From assembly GCA_001579985.1 (NCBI GenBank), contig LRSR01001232.1:1-64000 (forward strand): a stretch of 64,000 nt of DNA, given 5' to 3'. Shown piece by piece: positions 11,701-25,000 of this stretch. The position numbers and the translations under genes are program-made. The DNA is from Hypsibius dujardini (lineage: Eukaryota; Tardigrada; Eutardigrada; Parachela; Hypsibiidae). The notes beneath the pieces are model-generated. The model saw nothing but the letters and a program-made list of their open reading frames with translations. It was not told the origin of the DNA and did no database searches. Within the stretch, counting starts at the first letter, position 1. Each line of letters opens with the position of its first letter.

Positions 11701-14126
11701 AAGCGATGCGGCTTTCTTGCTCTAGCCCATGAATGCAAAAGTGCTTTTATCCTATTAAAAGAGGCTTTGCGGCTGGCTAACGATAATGACTTTAAGGAAA
11801 AGAGTTAGGCAAGGCTTACATCATTCTCATCGTCAAAGGACACTGCGCTTTGAAGGAAAGAAAGTTAACGCAGCCTGACCGGCGCAGTGTTGATGTATAC
11901 TACTACCATAGTAAAGAGAGGGTCTCTCTCTCTTTAATATGCTGCTGCAGTATTAGCAGATATCTGGGTCTGTCAACAGACCATCATCTTGAGAAAGAAT
12001 GGGTTGAAGAACGTGGTTTCCAGTTACGTAACTTCGGACAATGTTTACTTATCCATTGCAGGCCCATGTCTATCATATAGACCCCAAGTCAAAGAAGTCC
12101 TGGATACCCGCCACTTCGCAGGCGGTGCCTGTCTCCTTCTTCTATGACTCTACTAGGACTCTTTACCGAATCATCAGCGTCGAGGGCACCAAAGTTCGTA
12201 TCGGGCTAAAAAGCAGCTTGTTTGCCTTCTACAATGTACTTACAGTATTCTATTACCCAACTCTAGGCCGTAATCAACTCCATAGTTACTCCATCCATGG
12301 TTGTCACTAAAACCTCACAGAAATTCCTCCAGGTTAGTAATTGAAAAGTAAACAAGAAATCGTACGATTTCTGTTCGTTTAGACATGCGTCTGGTCGATC
12401 CATAGTGGAGCGATTCGAGGGCCAATATGGTTTATGGACTGGGCTTCTCTCGGGAGGAAGATCTCTGTTGCTTCCTGGACAAATTCAGGGAAGTCAAGGA
12501 TCTCAGTCAGAAACAGCAACACGACGAAGATGAACAGCAGAGTGTTGTGTCGACTAGCTCTCTTTCAGTCACGCTTCCGCCAGTTACTCAAGCAGCGCAC
12601 GTCACAACAATGGAGCGGCTGTTCTGGTTCATCAGACTTCCTCCCAGATTCGTTCTACCTCGCCGGCCAGTAGTGCGTCCTCCAGCAGCAGTCCCCGTCC
12701 ACTGGTGACACCTTCTTCTATTGGAGCAGGATATGTACACCCCCAGACACCTTCACCGGCACCTGGTAGGTAGACTGATATAAGCTTATAATAATGTCTC
12801 ATCATCTTCATTTCTACTGCTAGTTGTCTATTATTATTTTCATTTTTAACGTCTCCGGTTCTGATATTATCTCTTTCATCATACAACAATACGGACTTTT
12901 CATTTGCTTGCACTCTGTTTTGATTTTTAGTGTCTTTTGTTCTGCCGTTGCGGCTTCCGAGAGTTGGCAATTCTGCTGATATCGCTTTCTTACCATAATG
13001 GGTTGTGTTGGTCAACCTTTTCGTCTGTTAACTACTTTGGTTATCCTTCAGGCGGGAGTCCAAGCAACGCTGGACTTAATGAGAGCCAGCTGCGTGTGGA
13101 AAACGAGCGACTTCGCGACGCTTTCGCGAAGAGCTCTTCCAACGCTGATAAATGGAAAATTCAACTCAAGTCGCTGGAAGAAGAGAAGCAACGCCTCCTG
13201 AAAGCCCTGGAGGAGAGTCATGCCAACCTACGCCGTTGGGAAAATGAAGTCAGCATCTACAGAACAAGAGTAAACAGGAGATGCAAAAGCCATCATCATA
13301 GTCACGCTCTACCTTCGTTTTTCTGGCAGTTAAATCTTTTCGGTTTTCTTTCAGGTGGCTGAGTTGGAAAATCGCAAGCACGGTAGTGGCGAAAGCGTTG
13401 ATGATCTCTCAAATGCTGCTGCGCTCCGTGGGGAGGTGGAACGGTTAAAAAGCTTGGTTGAGAGTCTGGAAAAGCGTAACCAGACCAAGGATGCGGTATG
13501 TCAACCGAATCCTTATTTACAGGAACAAACTGCATGTTAATTGGCTAATCTCTTTTGCAGGACATAACAAACCTGAACATTCGTTTAGAAGAACTTCGGA
13601 CGAAGGAATCCAGCATCAGCCACAGTAACTTGGAAAAATTACAGGTAATCCAGCATAGAATTGTCGACTGGTCACTGGTGAGGCAAAGCCCGGTTTCCTA
13701 TTTGGACGGTTCACCCCTTTCCATTCAAAGTATCGAGTCTCGTGGTCATCAACAACAGGTATTGGTATCAATTGTTTTTTTCAGCAGTATTATTTCTTTT
13801 GCGCAGACTATGGAATCGGATAATCGGGCCTTGAAGTTGTGCATCAACGATTTGCAAGAAAAATTGAGTCGCCAGGTAAGAAATGCGACAGTGGTTCAAA
13901 TGATATTATGCATTATAAAATCTATTGTATTAGCAATAGGTTGCAATGCATATCGATCAATTAAACGGACCAAAATAATTAGAATGCATTTTTACAGGTG
14001 GGACTGAATGAAAATTTTCGTTCGGAATTGCGGCAGCTAAAGATTCACATGTCCAAGCAAGTGGTGGACGGAAAGAAGATGGAAGAAAAACTAGCTGAAC
14101 TCATCGGGAATAATCCTTCTGGATGA
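8740..14126 (+). CDS. homer: Homer scaffold protein (EVH1 + C-terminal coiled coil)
   Basis: Homer proteins link receptors and Shank to calcium-release channels by an N-terminal EVH1 domain that binds proline-rich ligands, and they multimerise by a coiled coil. The EVH1 domain is built from exons 11632-11656 (EQPLLSVK), 12062-12193 (AHVYHIDPKSKKSW to YRIISVEGTK), 12267-12332 (AVINSIVTP to SQKFLQ) and from 12406 (WSDSRANMVYGLGFS). These match family blocks including the aromatic Phe/Trp positions. A Ser/Pro-rich linker continues to about 12770, but its reading frame relative to the EVH1 exon is not resolved (short intron or indel). Coiled-coil exons run from about 13053 to 14126 and end NENFRSELRQLK to IGNNPSG and stop. 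The first codons are uncertain: ATGATGGG before a GT donor at 8748 has the phase needed to give MMGEQP, but implies a 2.9-kb first intron. Confidence 0.88.
8748..11631 (+). other. probable first intron of homer; no other gene seen
   Basis: If the start exon at 8740-8747 is right, this is intron 1. The interval holds only short open frames, a pyrimidine run near 10085 and no recognised protein or RNA gene. If the start is wrong, it is intergenic and homer begins nearer 11.6 kb. Confidence 0.4.
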
Positions 14127-15845
14127 CCGGGCAGTCTAATTTGGGATTTCGTTCCATCCGTCCATCTCAGTTTCATTTGCACAGAGCAGGTGACCCTGCT
14201 AAGATCTCTTGCATTCGTCTTCTGCTCATGGATCTCTGTTCAAGAATTGAAATCTTATTCCTGCTTTAGCTTCGATCTAAAAAATAACCCAGCGCTTCAA
14301 CTACGTTTGGTCTTCCTTCCTGTTGAACTTCATTCTTTTGCACGTAGTCCTTTCTCGCTACTCATTAGTTTCTGTGAGTCTCTACGTATACATTGCCACT
14401 TACGTAAAACATGTTGAAAACTAGTAAAAACGCAAATGCGCATTTTGAGCAGAGTTCACCGTTGTCATCCCGACACCAGTTTGTTCACTTTGCTGTGGTG
14501 AGTGGCTGAGTATTACGTCACGTCCTACGTCTGAGATTAACAATTTCTGTTATTTGCGTATCGGTTAATGAAAGCAAAACAGTACTATAAAGTATATTAC
14601 AACGTTATCATTGATTTTGGGGTGCTTGTGTAAACCTTAATTCTCCCTTAAAATAGTCCCTGTTATTGGGTACATTAACATTTTTATTGGAAAGGTATTA
14701 TCACAATTACTATAGATGGCGCTCACATACGCGTCTGGTAAAGGCAAAAACGTCAGGGTATGTACTATGTACTAGCAAACGTTTAGTTCTATCACAGTGT
14801 AGGTTCTACCCTGAGTAATCAATTTAAGCTCAACTCGTACTAAACTAACAACTGCAACCGGTAGAAGTTTGGAATAGAGCTGCAGAGCAAACGTGCACTA
14901 GTACTAGTGCTAGTTCCATCTAGTGTACCTTGCTTGACCAATATTAACAAGTTTATCATCTGTAGCTTTCCAGGGTGACATGTGTTGCTGTGTATTGCGT
15001 TTGAAGTTAGTATGCGTGGGGCCTGCAGAGCCGAACCCGGCACTCTTTCTTTCTCTCTCTTTCTCTCACTGCCAGCGCGCACGTTCTCTCCCGTCATGTA
15101 TTGGTCTATTTTGTATTTGCGCTGCTTGTTCGGTTTCTCTCTTCTCTCTCCTCAGTCTGCAATAAATACCAAACAGCATGACACACATCCAATTTATCCG
15201 TTTGTGAGCATGCTCGGTGCTGAGTGACAAGACAGCAAGCGATGGCGAGAAGCGCGGGTGTATGATTGGTTATTGATCGGTTTGTGGCCTCCATTTTAAG
15301 TCTCCGCTGTCACTAAACCCACTTTTAGTTCATCCTTCTATCCAAAAATGGGCATATGATCTGGACCTTGGAGATCAAAATCTCTGGAGAGTGAAAGCAA
15401 CACGATATCAAGAGAAGTGTGTATAGTTTTTGACCTTCTTGTATTTTTACTTCATCACATTGCAGGTATGTGGCCTCATTCTAATCAATCAGATCATAAA
15501 AGACGAAATGAAAACTGGGAATTTTAAGCTCTTAATTAGAACAGTTGCAAGCGTACTCCAAAAGCATTCGAGAAGGCCTTTGATTACATGTGCTACTGAA
15601 GTTGACAATCGATTGTATCTAGTTGTGGTTCTTAACTTTTCCACGGATTTCGTTTTCTGATGTGCTTTGGAGTACAACATGAAAACAATCAATCAAGCGT
15701 TCCCTGAACATTGGGAATGAAACGCATGTTTGCTTTGCAGCTCTATTTCAAACTTGGGCCGAAGCAAATGAAACATTTTTATTTTTAAACACAGACGTTT
15801 GTTAACCTTTTCCTATTTATTTTTCAGTTTTATTACGTTCTAAGA
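14127..15845. other. intergenic region, homer to GPCR
   Basis: I see no recognisable gene. It contains a CT-rich stretch at about 15043-15073 and a self-complementary ACTAGTACTAGT near 14900. The receptor's promoter and 5' leader probably lie in the right half. Confidence 0.5.
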
Positions 15846-17707
15846 ATGGCTTTAACCGGCCATCCAGCCAGCCCATACCCTTCGGCCTGTGGAGCTCCCC
15901 AGTTCTCCATCTTCCCCAAATCTGGCTCTGGTGCCACTGACTATGATTGTGTTCTTCCCATCGGCGTTCTCTACCATTGCCTGGCTGTCTCTACGGCTGA
16001 GCAGTGCATTCGAGCCTACAATGGCGGACTCCCTTACATGTCCCTTCAGGCAGCCACTTCTTCTTTGTTGGATGGCGGATTGGCTGCTCCAGCCAGCACC
16101 CCTGCCATCCAAAGCCCCGTAGAAGAATGGATTCGTACGGCGGCCTATGTAGTGCAAGTGGTTAGTCCGACTCTATTGGCCCTGGGATTGCTTTCCAACC
16201 TCCTGGTGAGTTAAATGATTCCTCAACAGATGTCAGTCACTTTACTTGTTTTTACCTTATCTTTCTTCCACTCCGTTTCAAAGGTCATGGTTGTGTTGTG
16301 CCATGTTCGAATGCGCTCCGGCATAAATTCCTTCCTCCTTTCGGCCACCATTGCACAAATTCTGTATATGTAAGTTATCTCCGGGCTGATTTCTTTGCTT
16401 GCCCCTGGGGAGTGAATCTGTGTTTGATGTCAATTGGTCCTTTTTCTGTTAGAATATCCGTCTTCCTTCTGCGTCTGGTTGATTACTCCAAAGACTACGC
16501 AGCAAACATCTTCCATGACCAAGGCCGCGTCTACATCCACCACCTTTCCTACTTTTTCTGGCTCATCCTTGTCTGGCAGTTGCTTTGCGGTGGTATCGAA
16601 CGCATTCTCACCGGCTTCTCGCCCGATTCAGCCAAACGCCAATGCAGGTACAGTACGGCTTTTCGAACGTCATAATAAGCGGTCTCAAAATCGTAGTTTT
16701 TCGTACCCTCAAAGCCTCGAGCCGGTTAGTAGTCAAGCGATCAAGGCAATGCTGTGCCAGGCCCGTCTGTTAAATGGGACTTCTGAGCCGCCTGATATTA
16801 ACGTTCGAAAACCTCGTATTATTCAGTCGTACAACTGCCAAATTGGCTGACAATGGAATAATGTTCTCAGTGCGCTTACTTGTGGGTGGCTCTTGCAGTC
16901 CTCTTCGAGCGGATGCTGTAAACATTCTCGTTTGGTTGTGTGCATTCGGTCTGGTCTTCCCCGTCTTGTGGTACGGTAAACTGGAAATGCTCCTTGGATA
17001 TGCAGTGAGCAAGAATCATTTGGCCTGTTCGGTTCTCTACTGGTACGTCAAGTTATCTTTGGTAGGAAATTGTCGCCTTGTCGAACAGGGTAGTAAGTCA
17101 TCGAGTCTTCAAATTGCTTGTAACTTGGATTAATCTGTAGGTTTCAATTGGTTTTCTCCATCTTTATCCCCTACCCCTCCTTCCTCATATTGATTGTCAT
17201 GCTGATTGCCAGTCTGGTGAAGCAAGTATCATCCATGCGTAAAATCACTCTTGGCAGCAACGGGGAGCTCTGGCGGCTGAAGGTTGAAGAAGATGTTCAG
17301 TTGACCCGTTTGGTGAGAAGCAGATGCTAGTTAGTAGAAGCGTTGTTATAGCCACCCTTACGCAATGGTAGACTTAATTTTGCGTCTGTAGGTATTGGTG
17401 CAGATGATATTCTTTTTCCTGCTGACTGGAGCTTACGCCATCGGGCAGTTGGTCCTGACGCTCAATCTGGCACCAGATAATACACCGTGTGTAAGTCCGT
17501 CAGCTGGCAGGGGATACGCGGAATGAGTTCCTCTGAGCCACATGCATATTGCGTCGTCTTTTCTAGATGTGGAGCATGCTGATTGATCTGTTCCATCTTG
17601 GACCGTTGCTATACAGTGCGCTGCAGTTCATCCTTTTCGGTTGCATTCTGGAGAAGTTTGCAACAACTTTCCGCCGAATGTGCTGTCGCTGTTGTGGAAA
17701 AGAATAA
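15846..17707 (+). CDS. divergent class A-like G-protein-coupled receptor
   Basis: Seven exons (about 15846-16205, 16284-16369, 16447-16647, 16898-17041, 17141-17311, 17391-17490, 17567-17707) encode about 300 residues with a roughly 95-residue extracellular N-terminus containing several Cys and no obvious signal peptide. Seven hydrophobic segments follow. Helix 1 holds GLLSNLLVMVV (family GN replaced by SN). Helix 2 holds NSFLLSATIAQ, where the usual Asp 2.50 is Gln. Helix 3 ends in IERILTGFSP at the place of DRY/ERY. Helix 5 holds FIPYPSFLILIVM. Helix 7 ends in PLLYSALQFILFG before a basic, Cys-rich tail ending RMCCRCCGKE, possibly palmitoylated. The pattern fits peptide-type rhodopsin-class receptors in outline, but ligand and subfamily are unknown. 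Exon phases agree across all introns checked. Confidence 0.75.
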
Positions 17708-19062
17708 TAATGACCCATCTTGCTTCTACATTCTGTTTCTCGGACTCAATAATCTCTTACCTTTTTACTTAGAATCACTTTTTAATTTGCGACTCGGGCC
17801 CCTTGCCTGCTTTGATGGTACTAGTACATTCAGGATAGGGGAAAGTCAGCCTTGACTTAGTCTCGCTTTTCGTCTTGTGCATTTTATCTTTCCCTCTCCC
17901 ACACTTTCTGTCATTTTTTGTTCTGACCAATTTTGTGGAACTAAACGGCAACTATTTAATCAGTATTCATTCTCGGACCGGATGCTGGGATCTGGAATGG
18001 ACAAACCCTTTTCTCCATCTGCTTTGGCTCAAAGACAGTTGGATAAGGCCTCTGAAGTTTTTTAGTATTTGTACGGGTTTCTAGTTTTGATATTCATCTT
18101 CCAAGCGGGGTGTCTATAATTTCAGTCCGATGTATTTCCTATGAATGGTGGATCTGATACCGTACCACATTTTTTTGTGCTGGGGTGTGCTTGGTTTTTT
18201 CGTTTTGCTGAAACTGACTTTTATATCGTTACCATTTTATTTGCTCTTGTCTGCCTTTGCCGCTGAAGAAGTCAGAAGTACATGTGCAATAACAAAAGCA
18301 TCGGAAATAACCTGAAATTGATTGGTCACAGTAGATCCTTTTTCGCAAACAGTGGTCGGTTAAAAAACACATTCACGTGAAAGTTATCATGCTTCAGTGA
18401 TTATTGTCAATATTGTATTCTACACTACATTAGTGGTAGACCGATTGACAAAATTCATGTGAACTTATTGTATTTCAACTCTCTTTTCTTAGTTTACTTA
18501 CACAGGGCGCATTATGGCTCCTGCCATTTTCATGAGCACAATGGACGATGGATGGGAAGTAGATTATTTCAGACATCAGACAATGATATAGCGGACGCGA
18601 TCATGACGGTATTCCGTTTTTCGCCGGGCTACTTATAGGCTTCCGCGGGCCTGTTCTTACATGCCTGTTGAGCTCGTGAGTCCTTGTTGCCATTTGTTTG
18701 TCAAATATCATGTCGGTTTTTGTTAGTAGCATAGCACTTGAAGGAAGAATTAAGTGGGGAACCACCAAACCATACAATCAAAAGCACAAGACAATACCGT
18801 ACAAGGTAACCGAAGGCAAAAAAGTGAACCGCTCGCTGCACAGAAAAGCTAGACAAAAATAGATATGACGCCAACAAAAAACAAAAGTCAACAACAAAAA
18901 AGTTGGCTGCTGTGTAGAAGGCACCGCAAATTTCATTGGTCCATATATTCCGCGTCCCCAGCACCAATCGATTTCGTTTAAAGCAAAGGGATTGCTCCGT
19001 CGTCGATTAGGTGCTGGTGTGACCTCGATGACCATCGCTTTGTTTGGTCAACGTCATCGAGT
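17708..19062. other. intergenic region between convergent GPCR and tensin genes
   Basis: This holds the 3' ends of two convergent genes. Only short open frames are present (up to 92 codons), none recognised. I identified no repeat or RNA gene. Confidence 0.5.
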
Positions 19063-22000
19063 CTAAAGATGTAAACGGGCCACAAGCTTTCTGATCAACA
19101 GAGTGAGAGTGAGCAACTTGAGCTCGTCTTTCCGCAATCGACACTGAAGTCATCATTACTTTTGTCACGAAGCTCACCACAGCTCCAGCCTAGGATTACG
19201 ATCGAAATGTACGATAGGTGTACGTAAACAAGCGACGAAAAAATGCGAGAACTGAGCGGCATTCATTCTATCTAGCGCGCAACTTTCTTACCGGCTGCTC
19301 CGATTCAAGTTCGGCAAACAGGTGGACTTCATTCTGATTAAAGCTCCCGGGTTTCCGTGAAACAAATCCAAAACATCTAGAGACAGAACACCGGATTGTG
19401 ACTTTCCGGTTATGATACTACTACCAGTTACTATCCTGTTCGGCCAGTTACTTATGCAGTACCTACCTGGCACTGGTCGGCTGGCTTCCCTCGTCGGTCT
19501 TGAAAGTCCATCGTCGATCATCTGGATCCAAACCGCAGAAGGATACTGTCTGGATGGGATAATGACGTCGGAAAAACACCCTATGAAGCCAAAACCAACG
19601 CAAGTTATACTTCCGTCACAAGGGTACGGAGAACGATACCGTACCGGCGTTTGTTATCGGTCAGGATTAATCCTTCGGCATTCACTTTAAAATGGACAAC
19701 GGTCGGCTGCATAGCATGGCCATGCTGAACATGTGTCATCGCACCTGTAAAAAGGAATAAAATTATTGCAAACGTGCGCGCGATGCCAATAACTTGGTTG
19801 CCTTACGACGAATGGCTTGCGGTCCAGTCAACGATTCCGTATCCAAACTCAAGAGATAGAACACATTACAGGCTGCAGAGCAATGAAAACTAAATTTATT
19901 CCTCAAATGACTAGATCTGCGCCGCAGTTGGGTTTCGAGAAATGGGTAATAAGTGCAGTAAAAACATTATAACAGAGGAAAGATATGAATTACCGGCTCC
20001 TTGGTCCATCAAACGCTGTAAATTATCTTCGGAATAAAGCGGTTGATGTGATAGGGTCATATCCGATTCGGGTAACAGGAGCCGACAAGGAAGAGCCAGA
20101 GCTGTTACTGAATGTTGATAGACCAATGCTGACAGACTGGCAAAGACCGGTTCATTGATACAGCCCTTCACCGTAACTCCCTTGTTGGATGGCTCGATAA
20201 GAAAGTGACGGACAAGGTCTTCGGGCAATTGTTTTTTTCCTGTAACGCCGTTTGACATACTGTCCACCTTGACAGCTAGCCCAAACGCCCTAACAAGCAA
20301 CACCGAAACATAGAACATGGTATTGTGGTTCAAGTTTCGCAGTTTAAACTGCTCTTACCCTGGGAAAGAATTGCTGTCCCGAATCAAGAAGGTCCCTGCC
20401 GGTTTATTCTTCAGGATTTGTATTGTCTCCTCACGGGTAATTCCCGGTTTGTACCAAAATCGAGAGAGGTCTTTGACAAAAATGGGATTTTGATCGACAA
20501 CATAAATCTCCTCAACCGGTTCCGCCTGACCAACTGAAGTCAGACTCGATCGTCGACTGTTGCTCATTCCAAAGTATCTAGAAACGAATTAAAATAAAAT
20601 ATAAGCGAAGAACACGCCCAAACACCATCTATTTTCGTGAAAAATCCAATACCTACCCAGTTGGAGTGGATCGCCCACTAGTATTTCCGTTGCGGTCACT
20701 AGTCAGTGTGCCACTAGCTCGATCACGAGTACCGTAAAGGCTGTAACCGCGTTGAAAAGAGTTGTTCCGCGGCAGAGAACCTCTATCTTGGTCGGGTGCC
20801 AGTGGAAAGTGGGGAGTGGTTGCTCTACCCACGGAATTGATTCCCGTGACCGTTGTGCCGCCAGCCCTGTCTTCCGAAGTGGCGTTTCGTCCGCGCTGAA
20901 GACTGGTATTCTTAAGAATAGATTTGGGCGATGTAGCAGCGGTTCGTCCAGGATCGGGAGATGTCGGATTGGAGAATGACCCACCACCGATCGATCTCAA
21001 GCGGGACTCTGTCATGAGAATCAATAAAAAGAAATCGCATAATGTTTTGCGTGGCGGGTGTCTGCATAGCATCAAACCCCGCTGAAGATCCAATATGAAC
21101 GTCATGTTTCTGATCGAGATAAGAGCCTCTATTTGGACAAGTGAGTTTCCCTCAAACTCTGTTAGTCAAGCAATTTTGCCTCTCTGTATACAAGTAATCT
21201 ATCCCTGCCCCTATTATGATTCAAAAAAGCCCTGCCCATCGGTTAATTAGATACCGTTAACTTCCCGAGAGCGTGAAGTCCGGTATGTGGTCGGGGGTGC
21301 CTTGTACAGCGGTTCATCGCCAAAGTCCACCTCATCAGCTATGGAGTCATGGTCGGTATCGCCCTCAGTAAGCCCCACAGCGCTTCGATTAGTGGTATAG
21401 GTTTCCACTCGGCGTTCCATAGAGGAAGTTCCTCCAGTTGCACGCGTCTCATTTGGCGGTTCCTGCCAACGTGTGAGTGTTTCTCGTTTAAATGACCGCT
21501 GACCGCCCGGTCCCCTAGTTAGCTGACTCTTGACCACAGCATAGCCCGGATTCTCTCGCTCACTTGATCCACCATCCATGTCGTTGTCTCGCCGTAACAA
21601 TGGTGGGGTCTTAGCCTCCCGCAACAGCAACGCAGATAGGGGCAGTCGATTCTCGTCAACATCTCGATTCGGCACTTGATCAATCATCCTTTCTTGACTA
21701 ATGCGCAATTCCTCCAACAAGGCTGACTCCTTGTCTTTGCGGCGTGTATAGTCCGGCCCATACTTGCGGGTCATCAGCTTATCATGCTGCAATTGGAGCC
21801 ATGAGGTGGCGTCTATTTTACTGCGTGATTCTGTCTGTGCCTGAATCGAAGCAGTTTTCTTCTTCTTCCGCTCCGGCAGTGAAGAATCATCGGGATCGGG
21901 CTTATCGTTAGTGATGCCTCCGACCACTTGGACCAACTGTTCCTACAATATCCCATTCAGATTATGAGACGTCTATAAGGGGCAATTATCTCAATACAGT

Positions 22001-25000
22001 GTGGTTATGGAGAATACCGCCCAAAAGCATAATTTTCACGAGACAGCCAGGCAGGAAGCAAACCAACAGAGACGTAACAATGAATTCATCAACCAGCTTT
22101 CTTTGAAGAACTTACTTGTTCAGATTGACCTTCACGCGCAATCTCCTTAAGTCTCGTTTTGTGACGGTCACTAATTCCCACTTCATTCACAACGATGAAC
22201 TCCCTCTGCTCGATGTTCAGCAAACGTTGCAACCGCTCATCTTCCGTCGGTGTTCTCGGCCTGGGCGATGTTGGTGAGGGTACTCGACGGGAAAGTGTTT
22301 GTGGGGACTGCGGTCGCTCCTTCCGTTGAAACCTACTATATGTCCCATTTGGCGTGGAATCATTTTGACTGGTTATTGAGAATTGTTCCAGGCATAACCC
22401 CGCCTCTATAGGTGGCGTTGGTGACGGTGACGGGGCTGAACTATTGTATAGTCGCTCCTCAGCTTGAACGCGTTGCGAGGAGGCTGTGGCTGTTTGTTCG
22501 TTCTCAACATGACGTAAGCGTCCTCGACCATACAAATCCTCCTGTTCGCTTTCAGAGACTGAAAAGGACGGCGGCTCGCGGTCACGTCGTCGCGGTTGGG
22601 GACTGGTTATCGGCTTCAGTTCTGGTCGCGTCGTCGGAAGTCCAAATGTAAACTACAAATTATGTTTGAGTTATAGTACATGTCACAAAAACGTAAAACA
22701 TGTGACACAACAGCGGCACATAAACAGTGAAACCAATACGGACAGGCAGAGGTTCGAGCAAACCCTTCCGGACAAATGAGTAAAGACTCCAGATCAGACC
22801 ACCAACCACAGAATTGAAACACTTGGGCATGTAAAGTTACGCCTGCATGCTTACCGCGCCGTATTTCTTGCCATATCCTTTGCGGTCTTGTGGAACATAG
22901 GAGTTGATGAAAGTGCCGTCTTGTCCCGCCGTAGAACCAGGGTCTGTTTCCGACTCCACATTAGAATCTCCGTCGATGGAGGTTACAACTGGCGGAGCAC
23001 TCTCCCTTAAACCAGTTCCGGTCTCATTCTCCAGCATCCGCCTGGGGTCAATCTGATACTTTGGGGGTAATGCAGCTGTTGGCATCGCCCTCACTTGTTC
23101 CTTATGAATTCCAGGAGCCTTGTTTCCACTACTACTATGCGTCGACAACTTGTGCTCCAGATCCTCCGTGTCAGCTTGCAGTGATTCAAAGACGCGATCG
23201 AGCTCCTCCATGTCTGGTTGTAAAGCATCTAAGTCAACTACATCGTTTCCACTGCGGTAGGTGGGACCAATTCCATTTCGTTGTCCCACCGGAACGGTGT
23301 GCGCAATCTGACTGCTTGAAGGCACATCCCGAAACTTGACACTCTTTAAAGTGCCACCTGGAGAAGGGGATCGGCGATCCATTTCAGTCGGGAGAAGACG
23401 TTTATTGAACAGCGGTACTGCTGAGGACAAGGCAGGGTGGACGACTGGTTGCGGCTGTTGGGGCGTCACGTGATCAAGAGATTGGCTGGTGTGCGGTTGC
23501 GAAGACTTTTTCTGGACTTTGGCATAAGTGTCGTTATGCGAACGGAGGTAGGGCGTTGAAGAGTGCTCTGTTGAAGAGACAAATTTTACGGTCAAATTGA
23601 AGACATCAATCTATCTGTCCGTTTGATACTACTCGATCGAGATGTGATCTATGTGTAATAGGTAAACAAGAAGCGCGGCCGCCGCAGTAGACATGAATAA
23701 ACGCCGTCTCAGCTTTCGGGAGCCAACGGAGACGAAAGTAACTCTAAGAGAAAACGTCGATCGATGACTAAAAGCGAAAGCTGTTATGGAGAATTGTGTG
23801 CAAGTATTAAGTGATGTGCCGTGGGCTGTGTGGTCTGGTGGTGACTGGTTCTGTCGCCTTCTCTTTACAAATCGTGCACCACTAGTATGTCGAGTGTAAA
23901 TCATATTTCCAAACTTAGACATGGTGTATAAATATGTTACGCAAAAAGCAGTACGCACCGGCACGCTGCATGGTGGAGAGATAGACAAGACAAGCGCCCA
24001 TATTGTTCGCACATTGCGGTGGACAGGACAGAGCGATTCATTTAACTACAGTGCTAGACAGACGTCAGACTCACACGTAAATATGGTAGCTGGCATCCCT
24101 TAAATTATATCATATTACGTTGGCCGACTTGACTTGACTGACGGAAGCGGAGGGACAGACGAACAATCGCCGTTCCATTCGGAAAAGAACAACATTCCTG
24201 ATTGGAAAGAAGAATGTTCAGACATGCTGCAATAACATGCTACACATCTTTTACCCGACCAAAACTCACTAACTCGCTAGTTCCTGCCATACTTGCTCGA
24301 ATCTTAAATTAATTCCAGATATTCATGATTGTTAACTGGCACCCATAACATTAAGACTTTTTTCCTCCACAACCCTAGCATTACGTTACCCGCCCTAATG
24401 CTTGTGGTTACCAAATTATTAATTTGTATCAATATACTGAAAAAAGTAAACACAAGCCATTCTGATAGGTCAGGCAAGACACGATCCTAACAACGGGTCC
24501 AATTAACAATCACTCTATTTGAATCCAATTGTATCTATTTGAAATGACACGCACTGTACCTCCAAAGAAGCCAGCGTCCGAACTCGGTGAGAGAGACCTC
24601 GGGGCCGGTAGACTGTAATGCAGCGCACCGGGTGAATCGGTCGTGTCGTTTATGGCCTCTTCTCCAGCGAAGGTTTCATTCCATCCCACTGACAACTGAT
24701 GAGTACCACCGTCTCCTCCTGCTGTTTCCGGCCTCGAATGTAAAAGAGTTGGTTGACTCTCCGAATCGGGATGATGGGACTGTTGCTGGGAAGGTTGTAT
24801 GCCTAGGTGAGGAAGCACAGAATGAAACGATTGAATCAACTAATCGGGTCAAAGTGTTCCAAAATGAAGATGTGCTCGCAGCGAAAGAGGAAGAAAAAGA
24901 CAGTTAAGGCGATACACAACGTAAATCGATTGTGCGATCTGTGGAAAGGGAGGGCGACTTCCTACAGTGCAGATTTGAATACTAGGTCAAACTCCCTTCC

